Shown here in pieces: positions 1 to 7,611 of a stretch of 64,000 nt of DNA. Numbering within the stretch: the first letter of the stretch is position 1; every line of letters starts with the position of its first letter. This DNA is from Gillisia xinjiangensis (lineage in GTDB: Bacteria; Bacteroidota; Bacteroidia; Flavobacteriales; Flavobacteriaceae). The stretch covers positions 558,001 to 622,000 of the forward strand of contig NZ_JBKAHK010000002.1 of the NCBI RefSeq assembly GCF_046298265.1. Reading direction: 5' to 3'. The notes beneath the pieces were generated by a model. That model was not told where the DNA came from. It did no database searches and saw nothing but the letters and a program-made list of their open reading frames with translations. The translations under genes were made by a program, and so were the position numbers.

Positions 1-25
1 ACCTTTATGTTAAAACATCATAACT

Positions 26-847
26 ATGGAAATAATAATTGAATACTTTCAAAGCATTAATCCCATTCTTGCCGCTTTTCTTGCTACACTTTTCACCTGG
101 GCACTTACCGCGTTAGGCGCTTCACTCGTTTTTTTGTTTAAAGGCCTTAACCGTGCCTTTTTTGATGGAATGCTCGGTTTTACTGGTGGAGTTATGGTTG
201 CGGCCAGCTTCTGGAGTTTACTGGCGCCCGGAATAGAAATGAGTCCCGGAGAGGGCTTTATTAAAGTGATACCTGCGGTAGTGGGTTTTACCCTGGGAGC
301 ATTTTTTCTTTTCGGACTGGATAAGATCCTTCCGCATTTGCATGTAAATTTTAAAATGTCAGAAACTGAAGGTATTAAAACCCCGTGGCATAAATCCACT
401 TTATTGACCCTGGCCATTACCTTGCATAATATTCCGGAAGGATTGGCCGTGGGCGTTTTATTTGGAGCTGCTGCGGCAGGTCTTGACGGCGCTTCCATAG
501 GAGGTGCTGTTGCACTCGCCATTGGGATTGGACTTCAAAATTTTCCCGAAGGATTTGCTGTAGCCATGCCGTTACGAAGACAGGGTTTAAGCAAATGGCG
601 GAGTTTCAATTACGGCCAACTATCAGCCGCCGTAGAGCCTATAGCAGCGGTTTTAGGCGCCTGGATGGTACTAACTTTTGAACCTGTTTTGCCGTATGCG
701 CTCTCCTTTGCTGCCGGTGCCATGATATTTGTAGTTGTGGAAGAAGTGATCCCGGAATCTCAGCAGGAACGATTTACAGATATTGCTACTATGGGATTTA
801 TAGGAGGTTTTATCGTAATGATGACATTGGATGTTGGTTTGGGCTAA
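26..847 (+). CDS. ZIP family divalent metal transporter
   Basis: Predicted inner-membrane ZIP (ZupT/GufA-like) transporter of 273 residues, expected to carry zinc or related divalent metals into the cytoplasm. About eight hydrophobic segments are visible. The two metal-site helices carry the family signatures HNIPEGLAVG (residues about 137-146) and QNFPEGFAVA (about 173-182), where the first His of the second motif is Asn, as in many GufA-type members. The length fits the family. It lies about 50 bases upstream of a small secreted protein on the same strand. The metal cannot be told from sequence. Confidence 0.9.
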   Translation: MEIIIEYFQSINPILAAFLATLFTWALTALGASLVFLFKGLNRAFFDGMLGFTGGVMVAASFWSLLAPGIEMSPGEGFIKVIPAVVGFTLGAFFLFGLDKILPHLHVNFKMSETEGIKTPWHKSTLLTLAITLHNIPEGLAVGVLFGAAAAGLDGASIGGAVALAIGIGLQNFPEGFAVAMPLRRQGLSKWRSFNYGQLSAAVEPIAAVLGAWMVLTFEPVLPYALSFAAGAMIFVVVEEVIPESQQERFTDIATMGFIGGFIVMMTLDVGLG

Positions 848-898
848 TAATTGCAACATCCGGTTTTTATGTTCGTCTTTAAAGTAAAACCACATTCG

Positions 899-1306
899 AT
901 GAAATATTTTTTAGTATACGCTTTCCTGATTTTCTCTTTTTCTGTTTTGGGTCAGGAAACCTCAGAAACCAGGAGTTATAACACTGCATTTCAGCAGGGA
1001 GAATTGGTGAATTTTGGTAATCGATCCCTGAAATTTAAAGATGTAATTTCAGATTCCCGATGTCCAATTAATGTTACTTGTATTTGGGCTGGTGAAGCCA
1101 AAGTGCTGGTAGAACTATTTGAAAATGGAAAGTTTTTAGAAGAAAAGATACTTTTAGTTAATTCAAAAAACAGGTCTTTGAGTTTTTTATCGGAAGCCGT
1201 TGAATATAGTATTTCAGAAATTGATTTAATGCCCTATCCAACCGTTGAGTCTAAAAATACAAAACCGGATTACAGCCTTAAGATGTGGGTGAGCAAAAAA
1301 TTGTAA
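899..1306 (+). CDS. Secreted hypothetical protein with DSRCP...CIWAGEA motif
   Basis: Small exported protein of about 135 residues. The ATG at 899 is preferred over an upstream TTG at 851 because it starts a clean signal peptide (MKYFLVYAFLIFSFSVLGQ). The mature part carries a DSRCPINVTCIWAGEA stretch with two cysteines. I recognise this from many uncharacterised Bacteroidota periplasmic proteins, but I know of no function. It follows the ZIP gene on the same strand and may be co-transcribed with it. Confidence 0.75.
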   Translation: MKYFLVYAFLIFSFSVLGQETSETRSYNTAFQQGELVNFGNRSLKFKDVISDSRCPINVTCIWAGEAKVLVELFENGKFLEEKILLVNSKNRSLSFLSEAVEYSISEIDLMPYPTVESKNTKPDYSLKMWVSKKL

Positions 1307-1540
1307 TTTTTTTTTCAGTAATGTCCGGTAAAGAATCAAGATCGTTCCGCCTTTGGCGCAACTGCTAGATTCAAGAACAAAGACTTATTTTTAATTAACT
1401 GATAAAACATTAAGTAATAACCTAATTTTTACAGAACACTTTAATTTTAAAAATTAAGGTCTTTATTTTAAAATTTCATTGTAATGCCTGCTGGAGGTGT
1501 GTTTTCAGATTTAACAAAAATGTTTACCATTCAAACCAAA

Positions 1541-1690
1541 TCAGTGACAGCCACAGTCGGAAACACCACAACTTTTATCTGAACTCTTTTTGCTTTTTAA
1601 AAAAGCGGGTTTCCAAATAAACTTTGTGAACATATACCCCAAAGCAACCGCGAAGGTTAAAAAGACCAATGTTTCCTGAAGTACTTCCAT
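1541..1690 (-). CDS. FeoB-associated Cys-rich membrane peptide
   Basis: A 49-residue protein read from the minus strand. It starts MEVLQETLVFLTFAVALGYM, has one N-terminal membrane segment, then a basic stretch, and ends in a cysteine-rich tail SCGVSDCGCH. It lies 36 bases downstream of feoB in the same direction, which is the usual place of FeoB-associated Cys-rich membrane proteins. A role in ferrous iron uptake, perhaps as a FeoC-like accessory or metal-binding tail, is inferred from position and composition. The frame is open from the ATG at 1690 to the TGA at 1541. Confidence 0.85.
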   Translation of the reverse strand: MEVLQETLVFLTFAVALGYMFTKFIWKPAFLKSKKSSDKSCGVSDCGCH

Positions 1691-1726
1691 AATTTCTTAA
1701 GTCAAAATTTTAAATTACGCTACACA

Positions 1727-3820
1727 TTATTTTAATAATTGGAACGCAATTAAAGCTACAAGATAGGCAAAAAGGCTCATAATTACCAATTGTAAAACGG
1801 GCCATTTCCATGTATTTGTTTCCTTTTTCACAATTGCCAGGGTACTCATGCATTGCATCGCAAAAGCATAGAAAAGCAGTAAACTAATTCCGCTGGCAAA
1901 GGTGAACAGGGGTCCGCCAAGTATGGGGTTTGTTTCAGCTGCCATTCGGTTTTTGATGGTTTCTTCCTCATCACTTCCCACACTGTAAATAGTTGCCAGG
2001 GTGCCTACAAAAACTTCGCGGGCGGCAAAAGAACTCAGGATTGCGATCCCTATTTTCCAGTCATATCCAAGGGGTGTGAATACAGGTTCAATCGCTCTAC
2101 CGGTAATTCCGATATAGGAATGTTTTAGTTTGTAGGAGGCAATCTCTTCCTCCAGTTCTTCTTCTGAAATATTTTCGGTTTGGTTGCTAACAATCTCTTC
2201 AGCATTGTCAAAATCATCGCCCGGGCCATAACTGGCCAAAACCCATAGTATAATAGAGATTGCCAGGATTATTTTTCCTGCTCCAAAAACGAAGGATTTT
2301 GTTTTTTCAACAACATTAATTGCTACATTTTTAAAAAGTGGTAGCTTATAGTTGGGCATTTCTATCACAAAATAGCTTTTGGATTTTATTTTTAAAACCT
2401 GATTTAACAGCCACGCAGAAAAAATTGCCGTTCCAAAGCCTATCAAATACAGCAACATTAGGGTTAATCCCTGCAAATTAAGGCCGTAATAGGTTTCGTC
2501 AGGAATAACCAATGCAATTATTATAAGATATACAGGCAACCTTGCAGCGCAGGTGGTAAAAGGGATCACTAAAATGGTGATAAGTCGTTCCTTCCAGTTT
2601 TCAATATTTCGCGTTGCCATTACCGCGGGAATAGCGCAGGCAGTTCCGGACACCAGGGGAACAACGCTTTTGCCGCTAAGTCCAAACCTTCTCATGATCC
2701 GGTCCATCAAAAATACCACGCGACTCATGTAACCGCTTTCTTCAAGGATAGAAATAAACAGGAACAGGAAAGCGATTTGAGGAATAAAAATTACAATTCC
2801 TCCAAGACCTGGTATAATTCCTTCTGAAATCAGGCTGGTAAAAGGACCTGTAGGAAGTGCGGTTTTTACCCATTCGCTAAGGGATGCAAAGCTTACATCA
2901 ATAAAATCCATCGGGTAAGTGGACCAGTCGTAAATCGCCTGAAAGATCAGGAGCATAATTCCGAAGAAAATAAGATATCCCCAAACTTTATGCGTTGTGA
3001 TCCTGTCCAGTTTTATACGAAGATCGGAGGCTGAACTAAGGTCTACGGTCATAGCTTGTTTAAGCAACCCATTGATGAACTGATATCGCAGAATTGTTTC
3101 TTTTTGCTGAAGCCTTTTCAGGTCGCTGGAATTTTTTGTCTTAAAATCGGGATCGGAATTTAAGGAATGCCGGTTAACATTCCCGAAATTTACATCCTGG
3201 GTAATTACCAACCATAGTTTGTATAAAGATTGATTTGGAAAAGCTTTTCGCAATCTTTCAAAATATTCAGGGTCTATTATAGATGCATGCAAACAGGGCT
3301 CGGTGGAAATCTGCCTGTAATTAATGATCATCTCCTTTAGCTCTTCGATTCCAGTTCCTTTTCGGGAGCTTACCAAAGCAACTTTTGTATTCAGTCGTTC
3401 TTCCAGAAGGGCGATATCGAGTTCGATCCCTTTGCGTTTCATCCTGTCCGCCATATTTATAACAAGGATGGTTGGGATCTCCAGGTCTTTTATTTGGGTA
3501 AAAAGCAACAGGTTTCGTTTAAGGTTTTCCACATCGCTTATCACAATGGCAACATCGGGAAAGTCCTTATCGTTTTTATTGAGCAATAGTTCAATCACCA
3601 CGTTTTCATCCAGGGAGGAAGCGTTCAGGCTATAAGTACCGGGGAGATCCAGGATATGAGCTTTCAGGCCGCGGGGTAATTTGCAGATTCCTTCTTTTTT
3701 TTCTACCGTAATCCCCGGATAATTTCCTACCTGTTGGTTAAGTCCCGTAAGCTGGTTAAAAACCGAGGTTTTACCGGTGTTTGGGTTTCCAATTAACGCA
3801 ACATTAATTTGTTTCCCCAT
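1727..3820 (-). CDS. feoB: Ferrous iron transporter FeoB
   Basis: Inner-membrane ferrous iron transporter of 697 residues. The N-terminal G domain shows G1 GNPNTGKTS (about residues 11-19), G3 DLPGTYS and G4 NMAD. The C-terminal half has two Gate regions with multiple membrane segments, including the IPQIAFLFLFISILEESGYM stretch. Length and domain order are usual for Bacteroidota FeoB. The gene starts one base after feoA ends and is followed by a 49-residue Cys-rich peptide gene, so the three likely form one transcript. Confidence 0.97.
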   Translation of the reverse strand: MGKQINVALIGNPNTGKTSVFNQLTGLNQQVGNYPGITVEKKEGICKLPRGLKAHILDLPGTYSLNASSLDENVVIELLLNKNDKDFPDVAIVISDVENLKRNLLLFTQIKDLEIPTILVINMADRMKRKGIELDIALLEERLNTKVALVSSRKGTGIEELKEMIINYRQISTEPCLHASIIDPEYFERLRKAFPNQSLYKLWLVITQDVNFGNVNRHSLNSDPDFKTKNSSDLKRLQQKETILRYQFINGLLKQAMTVDLSSASDLRIKLDRITTHKVWGYLIFFGIMLLIFQAIYDWSTYPMDFIDVSFASLSEWVKTALPTGPFTSLISEGIIPGLGGIVIFIPQIAFLFLFISILEESGYMSRVVFLMDRIMRRFGLSGKSVVPLVSGTACAIPAVMATRNIENWKERLITILVIPFTTCAARLPVYLIIIALVIPDETYYGLNLQGLTLMLLYLIGFGTAIFSAWLLNQVLKIKSKSYFVIEMPNYKLPLFKNVAINVVEKTKSFVFGAGKIILAISIILWVLASYGPGDDFDNAEEIVSNQTENISEEELEEEIASYKLKHSYIGITGRAIEPVFTPLGYDWKIGIAILSSFAAREVFVGTLATIYSVGSDEEETIKNRMAAETNPILGGPLFTFASGISLLLFYAFAMQCMSTLAIVKKETNTWKWPVLQLVIMSLFAYLVALIAFQLLK

Positions 3821-3821
3821 A

Positions 3822-4049
3822 TTATATCAATTCTATTTCAATAAGCAGTGCTGTTTCCTTTCGAATTGCTAAATGACTTCCGTTTATATTTAAATACATA
3901 GGATCCCGAAAAGGCGCGGTTTGTACCAATTCTACTTCATTTCCCGGAAGACAGCCCATTTCCAACAGCTTAAGCGGAACATTATCAACAGAAAAATCTT
4001 TGATAATACCTTTCTGGCCACGTTTTAAATGAGCGATAGTAAGCTTCAT
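3822..4049 (-). CDS. feoA: FeoA family protein
   Basis: A 75-residue cytosolic SH3-like protein (FeoA domain) that acts with FeoB in ferrous iron uptake. It contains the typical LKRGQKGIIKDF start and a LLEMGCLPGNEVELV core. It is the first gene of the feoA-feoB-Cys peptide run, ends one base before feoB, and has a Bacteroidota-type promoter just upstream. Confidence 0.95.
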   Translation of the reverse strand: MKLTIAHLKRGQKGIIKDFSVDNVPLKLLEMGCLPGNEVELVQTAPFRDPMYLNINGSHLAIRKETALLIEIELI

Positions 4050-4073
4050 TATTTAGATTGATTTTAAACAAGG

Positions 4074-4103
4074 CAAAAGTAGCCTAAAATTATCGGCTGC
4101 AAA
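4074..4103 (-). promoter_or_regulatory. Promoter of feoAB
   Basis: Read on the minus strand, TTTG (4103-4100) is followed after 18 bases by TACTTTTG (4081-4074), matching the Bacteroidota TTTG / TAnnTTTG consensus. It lies 25 bases before the feoA start. I did not recognise a Fur box with certainty. Confidence 0.6.
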
Positions 4104-4122
4104 AGTTTACAGGAAAAATCTG

Positions 4123-4797
4123 CTATTCTTTGTATTCAGCTTTTAAAATTTTAAGATCTTTCAGCAAATCATCAATTGCCTCCGGATTGGTGCCATCGTA
4201 GAAACCACGTATCTGGCTGTTTTTATCAACCAGCACAAAATTTTCGGTATGGATCATATCATAAGGGCCTCCATCACCATCAGACTTGGAGGCGAGATAG
4301 GATTTTCGGGCAAGCTCATAAATGTGTTTTTTATCCCCGGTAACCAGGTTCCATTTGGAATCTATTACGCCTTTATCCAAGGCATATTCTTTTAGGACAG
4401 GAACGCTGTCTGCAACTGGAAAAACGGTATGGGAAAGCAATAACACTTCTGGGTCTTCTTTTATTTCTTCCTGAATTTTAACCATATGGTCTGTCATAAT
4501 CGGACAAATAGTTAAACAGGTAGTAAAGAAGAAATCGGCTATGTAGATTTTGTCTTTGTAAAAGGCTTTGGTAATGGTATCCCCATTTTGATTGTAGAGT
4601 TCAAAATCGGCTATTTTGTGATACTTTCTTACGAATTGCACGGTGGTATCCACCAATTCTGTATTTACCATATCCGGCTGATAGACGGGAAGCCTTTTTT
4701 CCGGAGTTAAAAGGGTATAAATAGCATAAATAATGATCACTGAAAGAACCAGGAGTACAATTCCCAAGGTTTTGAATTTTGAAAAAAACTGAAGCAT
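4123..4797 (-). CDS. SCO1/SenC family copper chaperone
   Basis: Membrane-anchored thioredoxin-fold protein of 224 residues that delivers copper for assembly of the CuA site of cytochrome c oxidase, or acts as a thiol-disulfide factor. One N-terminal membrane helix (about residues 10-30) precedes the fold. The copper-binding CLTIC motif gives Cys94 and Cys98, and the distal His is in MIHTENF. It is divergent from rseP and upstream of feoA on the same strand, with its own spacing, so co-transcription with feo is uncertain. No oxidase genes are in view. Confidence 0.92.
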   Translation of the reverse strand: MLQFFSKFKTLGIVLLVLSVIIIYAIYTLLTPEKRLPVYQPDMVNTELVDTTVQFVRKYHKIADFELYNQNGDTITKAFYKDKIYIADFFFTTCLTICPIMTDHMVKIQEEIKEDPEVLLLSHTVFPVADSVPVLKEYALDKGVIDSKWNLVTGDKKHIYELARKSYLASKSDGDGGPYDMIHTENFVLVDKNSQIRGFYDGTNPEAIDDLLKDLKILKAEYKE

Positions 4798-4946
4798 TTT
4801 TTAAAACTTTTAGCAAAATTACGGTCTAATAATCAATTAGTAGCGCACGGAGTATTAAAATTACATCCACAGCCGATTTGATTTATGCTTTTTTAGGAGT
4901 ATTTAAAAGGTTACTTTTGTGCGATTTAAAATTTGAAGATTAGAGA

Positions 4947-6263
4947 ATGGATCCATTTTTAATAAAAGCTATACAATTATTACTCAGTTTGTCCCTGCTG
5001 ATTGTTTTACACGAATTAGGACATTTTATACCGGCCAAATTATTCAAAACCCGGGTTGAAAAATTCTATTTATTTTTTGATGTAAAATTCGCCCTTTTTA
5101 AGAAGAAAATTGGTGGAACCGAATATGGAATTGGATGGTTGCCCCTGGGAGGTTACGTAAAAATTTCAGGGATGATCGATGAGAGCATGGACAGGGAGCA
5201 AATGGCAAAACCACCGGAACCCTGGGAATTTCGGAGCAAACCGGCATGGCAGCGATTGATAATTATGCTTGGCGGGGTTACCGTGAATCTTGTGCTGGGA
5301 TTTGTTATTTATATGATGGTATTGTTTGTTTGGGGAAGCAGTTTTGTGACCCCGGAAGACATGCCTCGCGGATTTGTAGTAGCAGAAGAATTCAAGGAAT
5401 TTGGATTTCAGGATGGAGACAGGATCCTGGAAGTTAATGGGCTTGAGTTTGAAAATAGTCTGGATATTAACCGCCACCTGTTTATGCGGGATGTTAAGAC
5501 TATCACGGTTTTACACCAGGACGGAACAGAAGAAACGGTTTCTGTACCGGCAGAAATAGGTTCCAAAATGTTTGAGGAAGGGGTAATGCAGCCGTTCATT
5601 CCTATACAAAATGCTGTGCTGGATAGTGTTCTTTTGGATAAAACTGCCGGAATAGCAGGATTGCAGAAAGGTGATAGTATTATTTCTTTTAACAATCAGG
5701 AAATAGGATATTGGCATGAACTTTCACCTTTATCTCAGGATGCTAAAAACAAAGAGGTAGAAGTGGTGTTTAAAAGGGGCGCTGAAATTAAAAGTCTTAA
5801 GGTAACTCCGGATGAAGAAGGCTTGATAGGAGTCACCTCCAAAAGGGACTTCAACGTTCAATCCCGACAATATGGTTTTGCCGAGAGTATTACAGAAGGA
5901 TTTAAATTTGGATACTGGACCCTGCATGACTATGTAGCCCAATTCAAATATGTATTTACGGCCAAAGGAGCAACCCAGGTTGGCGGATTTGGAGCTATAG
6001 GAAGTATATTTCCCGATGCCTGGGATTGGCAGGGATTCTGGATGGCAACTGCCTTTATTTCTATCATTCTGGCCTTTATGAACATTTTGCCAATTCCTGC
6101 TTTAGATGGGGGGCACGTGGTATTTTTGATGTATGAGATCATCTCCGGAAAAGCACCCAACGAGAAATTCATGGAATATGCCCAAATGGTTGGGTTTTTT
6201 ATCCTGATTGCCCTGGTTTTATTTGCAAACGGGAATGACATATATCGCTGGTTATTCGAGTGA
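4947..6263 (+). CDS. rseP: RIP metalloprotease RseP (site-2 protease)
   Basis: Membrane-embedded zinc protease of 438 residues that cuts transmembrane anti-sigma factors or signal-peptide remnants within the inner membrane. It has the zinc motif HELGH (His22, Glu23, His26) in the first membrane segment and the third-ligand motif LDGGH near the C terminus. Two PDZ-like regions lie between them (about residues 125-300). A TACTTTTG promoter-like -7 element is at 4912-4919. Length and layout fit Bacteroidota RseP. Confidence 0.95.
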   Translation: MDPFLIKAIQLLLSLSLLIVLHELGHFIPAKLFKTRVEKFYLFFDVKFALFKKKIGGTEYGIGWLPLGGYVKISGMIDESMDREQMAKPPEPWEFRSKPAWQRLIIMLGGVTVNLVLGFVIYMMVLFVWGSSFVTPEDMPRGFVVAEEFKEFGFQDGDRILEVNGLEFENSLDINRHLFMRDVKTITVLHQDGTEETVSVPAEIGSKMFEEGVMQPFIPIQNAVLDSVLLDKTAGIAGLQKGDSIISFNNQEIGYWHELSPLSQDAKNKEVEVVFKRGAEIKSLKVTPDEEGLIGVTSKRDFNVQSRQYGFAESITEGFKFGYWTLHDYVAQFKYVFTAKGATQVGGFGAIGSIFPDAWDWQGFWMATAFISIILAFMNILPIPALDGGHVVFLMYEIISGKAPNEKFMEYAQMVGFFILIALVLFANGNDIYRWLFE

Positions 6264-6328
6264 TAGAAAAAAATAGTTTGGAGTCTGATTTTTAATATAA
6301 AATTTCCTCAAAAAAAGTCTGCTTTTGT

Positions 6329-6360
6329 TTTGAAGTCATTTAAAAAATGACATATATTTG
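6329..6360 (+). promoter_or_regulatory. Promoter of tRNA-Asn
   Basis: TTTG (6329-6332) and TATATTTG (6353-6360) are separated by 20 bases, a close match to the Bacteroidota consensus. The tRNA begins 26 bases further on. Confidence 0.7.
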
Positions 6361-6385
6361 CAACCGCAAAAGAGAAATGCGAGAT

Positions 6386-6459
6386 TCCTCCTTAGCTCAG
6401 CTGGTTAGAGCATCTGACTGTTAATCAGAGGGTCCTTGGTTCGAGCCCAAGAGGGGGAG
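6386..6459 (+). tRNA. tRNA-Asn (anticodon GTT)
   Basis: The cloverleaf is complete. Acceptor TCCTCCT pairs with AGGGGGA, the anticodon stem TCTGA/TCAGA encloses CTGTTAA (anticodon GTT), and the T stem CTTGG/CCAAG encloses TTCGAGC. The discriminator is G. Its 3' portion is repeated twice downstream (6794-6850 and 7185-7241) in association with GIY-YIG genes. Confidence 0.95.
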
Positions 6460-6462
6460 CAA

Positions 6463-6494
6463 AAAGCCTGACAGAAATGTCAGGCTTTCTTGTT
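6463..6494 (+). terminator. Intrinsic terminator after tRNA-Asn (tripled)
   Basis: AAAGCCTGACA-GAAA-TGTCAGGCTTT forms a perfect 11-bp stem with a GAAA loop, followed by TCTTGTTTTTT. Copies occur at 6854-6879 (identical) and 7245-7270 (same stem, loop TAGA), each again directly after a tRNA-Asn 3' sequence. Confidence 0.85.
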
Positions 6495-6513
6495 TTTTAG
6501 ATATTTTAGGAAG

Positions 6514-6795
6514 ATGTATTGCGTATATATTTTATATTCTAAAAAGCTCGATCGGTTTTATACTGGTTCGACATCTGATTTTGATAAAAGAATGGAATTT
6601 CACGATTCCCCGGAGGCTCGCAAGTTTACTGCGAAAGCACATGATTGGGTGTTGTTTGATACTATAACCTGTGAAAGCAAATCTCAAGCATTATCAATTG
6701 AAAAACATATTAAATCAATGAAGAGTAAAATTTATATAAGGAATCTCAAGCAATATGTTGAGATCAAGGAAAAGTTAAAATCTAAATTTGAGTGA
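6514..6795 (+). CDS. GIY-YIG nuclease-domain protein, copy 1
   Basis: A 93-residue protein consisting of little more than one GIY-YIG domain (UPF0213/YhbQ-like). CVYILYSKKLDRFYTGSTSD holds the two tyrosine strands (degenerate GIY as VYI, YIG as YTG). The catalytic-type Arg is in DKRMEFH and the catalytic-type Glu in LSIEKHIK. The start is the ATG at 6514, preceded by AGGAAG, an unusually good ribosome binding site for this phylum; an upstream TTG at 6490 lies within the terminator tail. Substrate unknown; members are thought to act on DNA. Copy 2 is identical. Confidence 0.85.
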   Translation: MYCVYILYSKKLDRFYTGSTSDFDKRMEFHDSPEARKFTAKAHDWVLFDTITCESKSQALSIEKHIKSMKSKIYIRNLKQYVEIKEKLKSKFE

Positions 6796-6850
6796 CTATT
6801 AATCAGAGCCCCGATAGCTATCGGGGTTGGTTCGAGCCCAAGAGGGGGAG
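6794..6850 (+). pseudogene. tRNA-Asn 3' remnant 1 interrupted by palindrome
   Basis: GACTATTAATCAGAG resembles the tRNA-Asn anticodon arm GACTGTTAATCAGAG with one change (G to A). The 18-bp palindrome 6809-6826 replaces the variable-loop bases, and the T arm plus acceptor 3' half (6827-6850) is exact. The 5' half of the tRNA is absent, so it cannot form a tRNA. It overlaps the stop codon of GIY-YIG copy 1. Confidence 0.8.
6809..6826. repeat. Perfect 18-bp palindrome CCCCGATAGCTATCGGGG
   Basis: Self-complementary over all 18 bases. The same core CCCGATAGCTATCGGG recurs at 7200-7217 and in a 20-bp form at 52109-52128, 45 kb away, so it is a dispersed motif and not only part of the tandem unit. 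Confidence 0.9.
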
Positions 6851-6904
6851 CAAAAAGCCTGACAGAAATGTCAGGCTTTCTTGTTTTTTAGATATTTTAG
6901 GAAG

Positions 6905-7186
6905 ATGTATTGCGTATATATTTTATATTCTAAAAAGCTCGATCGGTTTTATACTGGTTCGACATCTGATTTTGATAAAAGAATGGAATTTCACGATTCC
7001 CCGGAGGCTCGCAAGTTTACTGCGAAAGCACATGATTGGGTGTTGTTTGATACTATAACCTGTGAAAGCAAATCTCAAGCATTATCAATTGAAAAACATA
7101 TTAAATCAATGAAGAGTAAAATTTATATAAGGAATCTCAAGCAATATGTTGAGATCAAGGAAAAGTTAAAATCTAAATTTGAGTGA
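6905..7186 (+). CDS. GIY-YIG nuclease-domain protein, copy 2
   Basis: Identical in DNA and protein to the copy at 6514-6795, displaced by exactly 391 bases. It has the same ATG with AGGAAG upstream, and the same overlap of its stop with a tRNA-Asn-like remnant. Upstream transcription would have to pass a terminator hairpin (6854-6879), so expression may be weak or depend on read-through from the tRNA promoter. Confidence 0.85.
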   Translation: MYCVYILYSKKLDRFYTGSTSDFDKRMEFHDSPEARKFTAKAHDWVLFDTITCESKSQALSIEKHIKSMKSKIYIRNLKQYVEIKEKLKSKFE

Positions 7187-7241
7187 CTATTAATCAGAGC
7201 CCCGATAGCTATCGGGGTTGGTTCGAGCCCAAGAGGGGGAG
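7185..7241 (+). pseudogene. tRNA-Asn 3' remnant 2 interrupted by palindrome
   Basis: Second copy of the interrupted tRNA-Asn 3' portion: anticodon-arm-like GACTATTAATCAGAG, palindrome 7200-7217, then the exact T arm and acceptor end. The terminator copy that follows differs in its loop (TAGA), marking the outer edge of the array. Confidence 0.8.
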
Positions 7242-7551
7242 CAAAAAGCCTGACATAGATGTCAGGCTTTCTTGTTTTATATTGTAAGCTGAAGGGTGCA
7301 ACTATAGTGGAACATTCTTTACTTTTATCAAAATCAATCTTCAACTCACTTTGCAATTATACCTCAATGAGTTTGTATACAAGCTTAACAGGAGGTGTTT
7401 TGGGGACAAATTATTTGAGAGGTTAGTAGTAGCAAGCATTACAGCCAGTGGACGATAAACGGATATTCAAATTTTTTTTGTGATTTTTCCTTTAAATTAC
7501 AAATTCAAATAAGGTTGTATAAGTTTTAGAAAAATATAATTTTTTTAAAAC

Positions 7552-7606
7552 TTATATTTGGGGAATACAATCCCCAAAAAACATTATATTTGGGGAATAC
7601 AATCCC
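7552..7606 (+). repeat. Duplicated dyad upstream of the DUF4143 ATPase
   Basis: A 23-bp sequence is repeated exactly at 7552-7574 and 7584-7606 (period 32). Each copy contains GGGGAATACAATCCC, a dyad with GGGGA/TCCCC arms; the second copy ends in T in place of the last C. The pair sits immediately before the ATG at 7612, the position of an operator or a duplicated promoter/leader. The 300 bases before it (7271-7551) hold nothing I recognise. Confidence 0.75.
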
Positions 7607-7611
7607 TGAAT

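Larger units (their letters stand above)
6436..7217 (+). repeat. Two exact tandem 391-bp units (tRNA-Asn 3' end + terminator + GIY-YIG gene + palindrome)
   Basis: Bases 6436-6826 and 6827-7217 appear identical, and a third start of the unit runs from 7218 to about 7255. Each unit begins inside the T stem of tRNA-Asn and continues through the acceptor end and the terminator hairpin. It then encodes a GIY-YIG protein, reads into a tRNA-like GACT-A-TTAATCAGAG stretch, and ends with the palindrome CCCCGATAGCTATCGGGG. Identity at silent positions points to very recent duplication, or to a collapsed or expanded array in the assembly. Confidence 0.92.

Noticed and set aside
4012..4122. A riboswitch or Fur box before feoA
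   Set aside because: The gap is short, and beyond the promoter I saw no structured leader or convincing palindrome.
6792..7058. An 88-residue frame across the first remnant and the second GIY-YIG copy
   Set aside because: It is the GIY-YIG sequence read in a shifted frame and starts in the tRNA remnant.
7123..7356. Minus-strand 77-residue frame
   Set aside because: It is antisense to GIY-YIG copy 2 and the tRNA remnant, with no plausible protein features.
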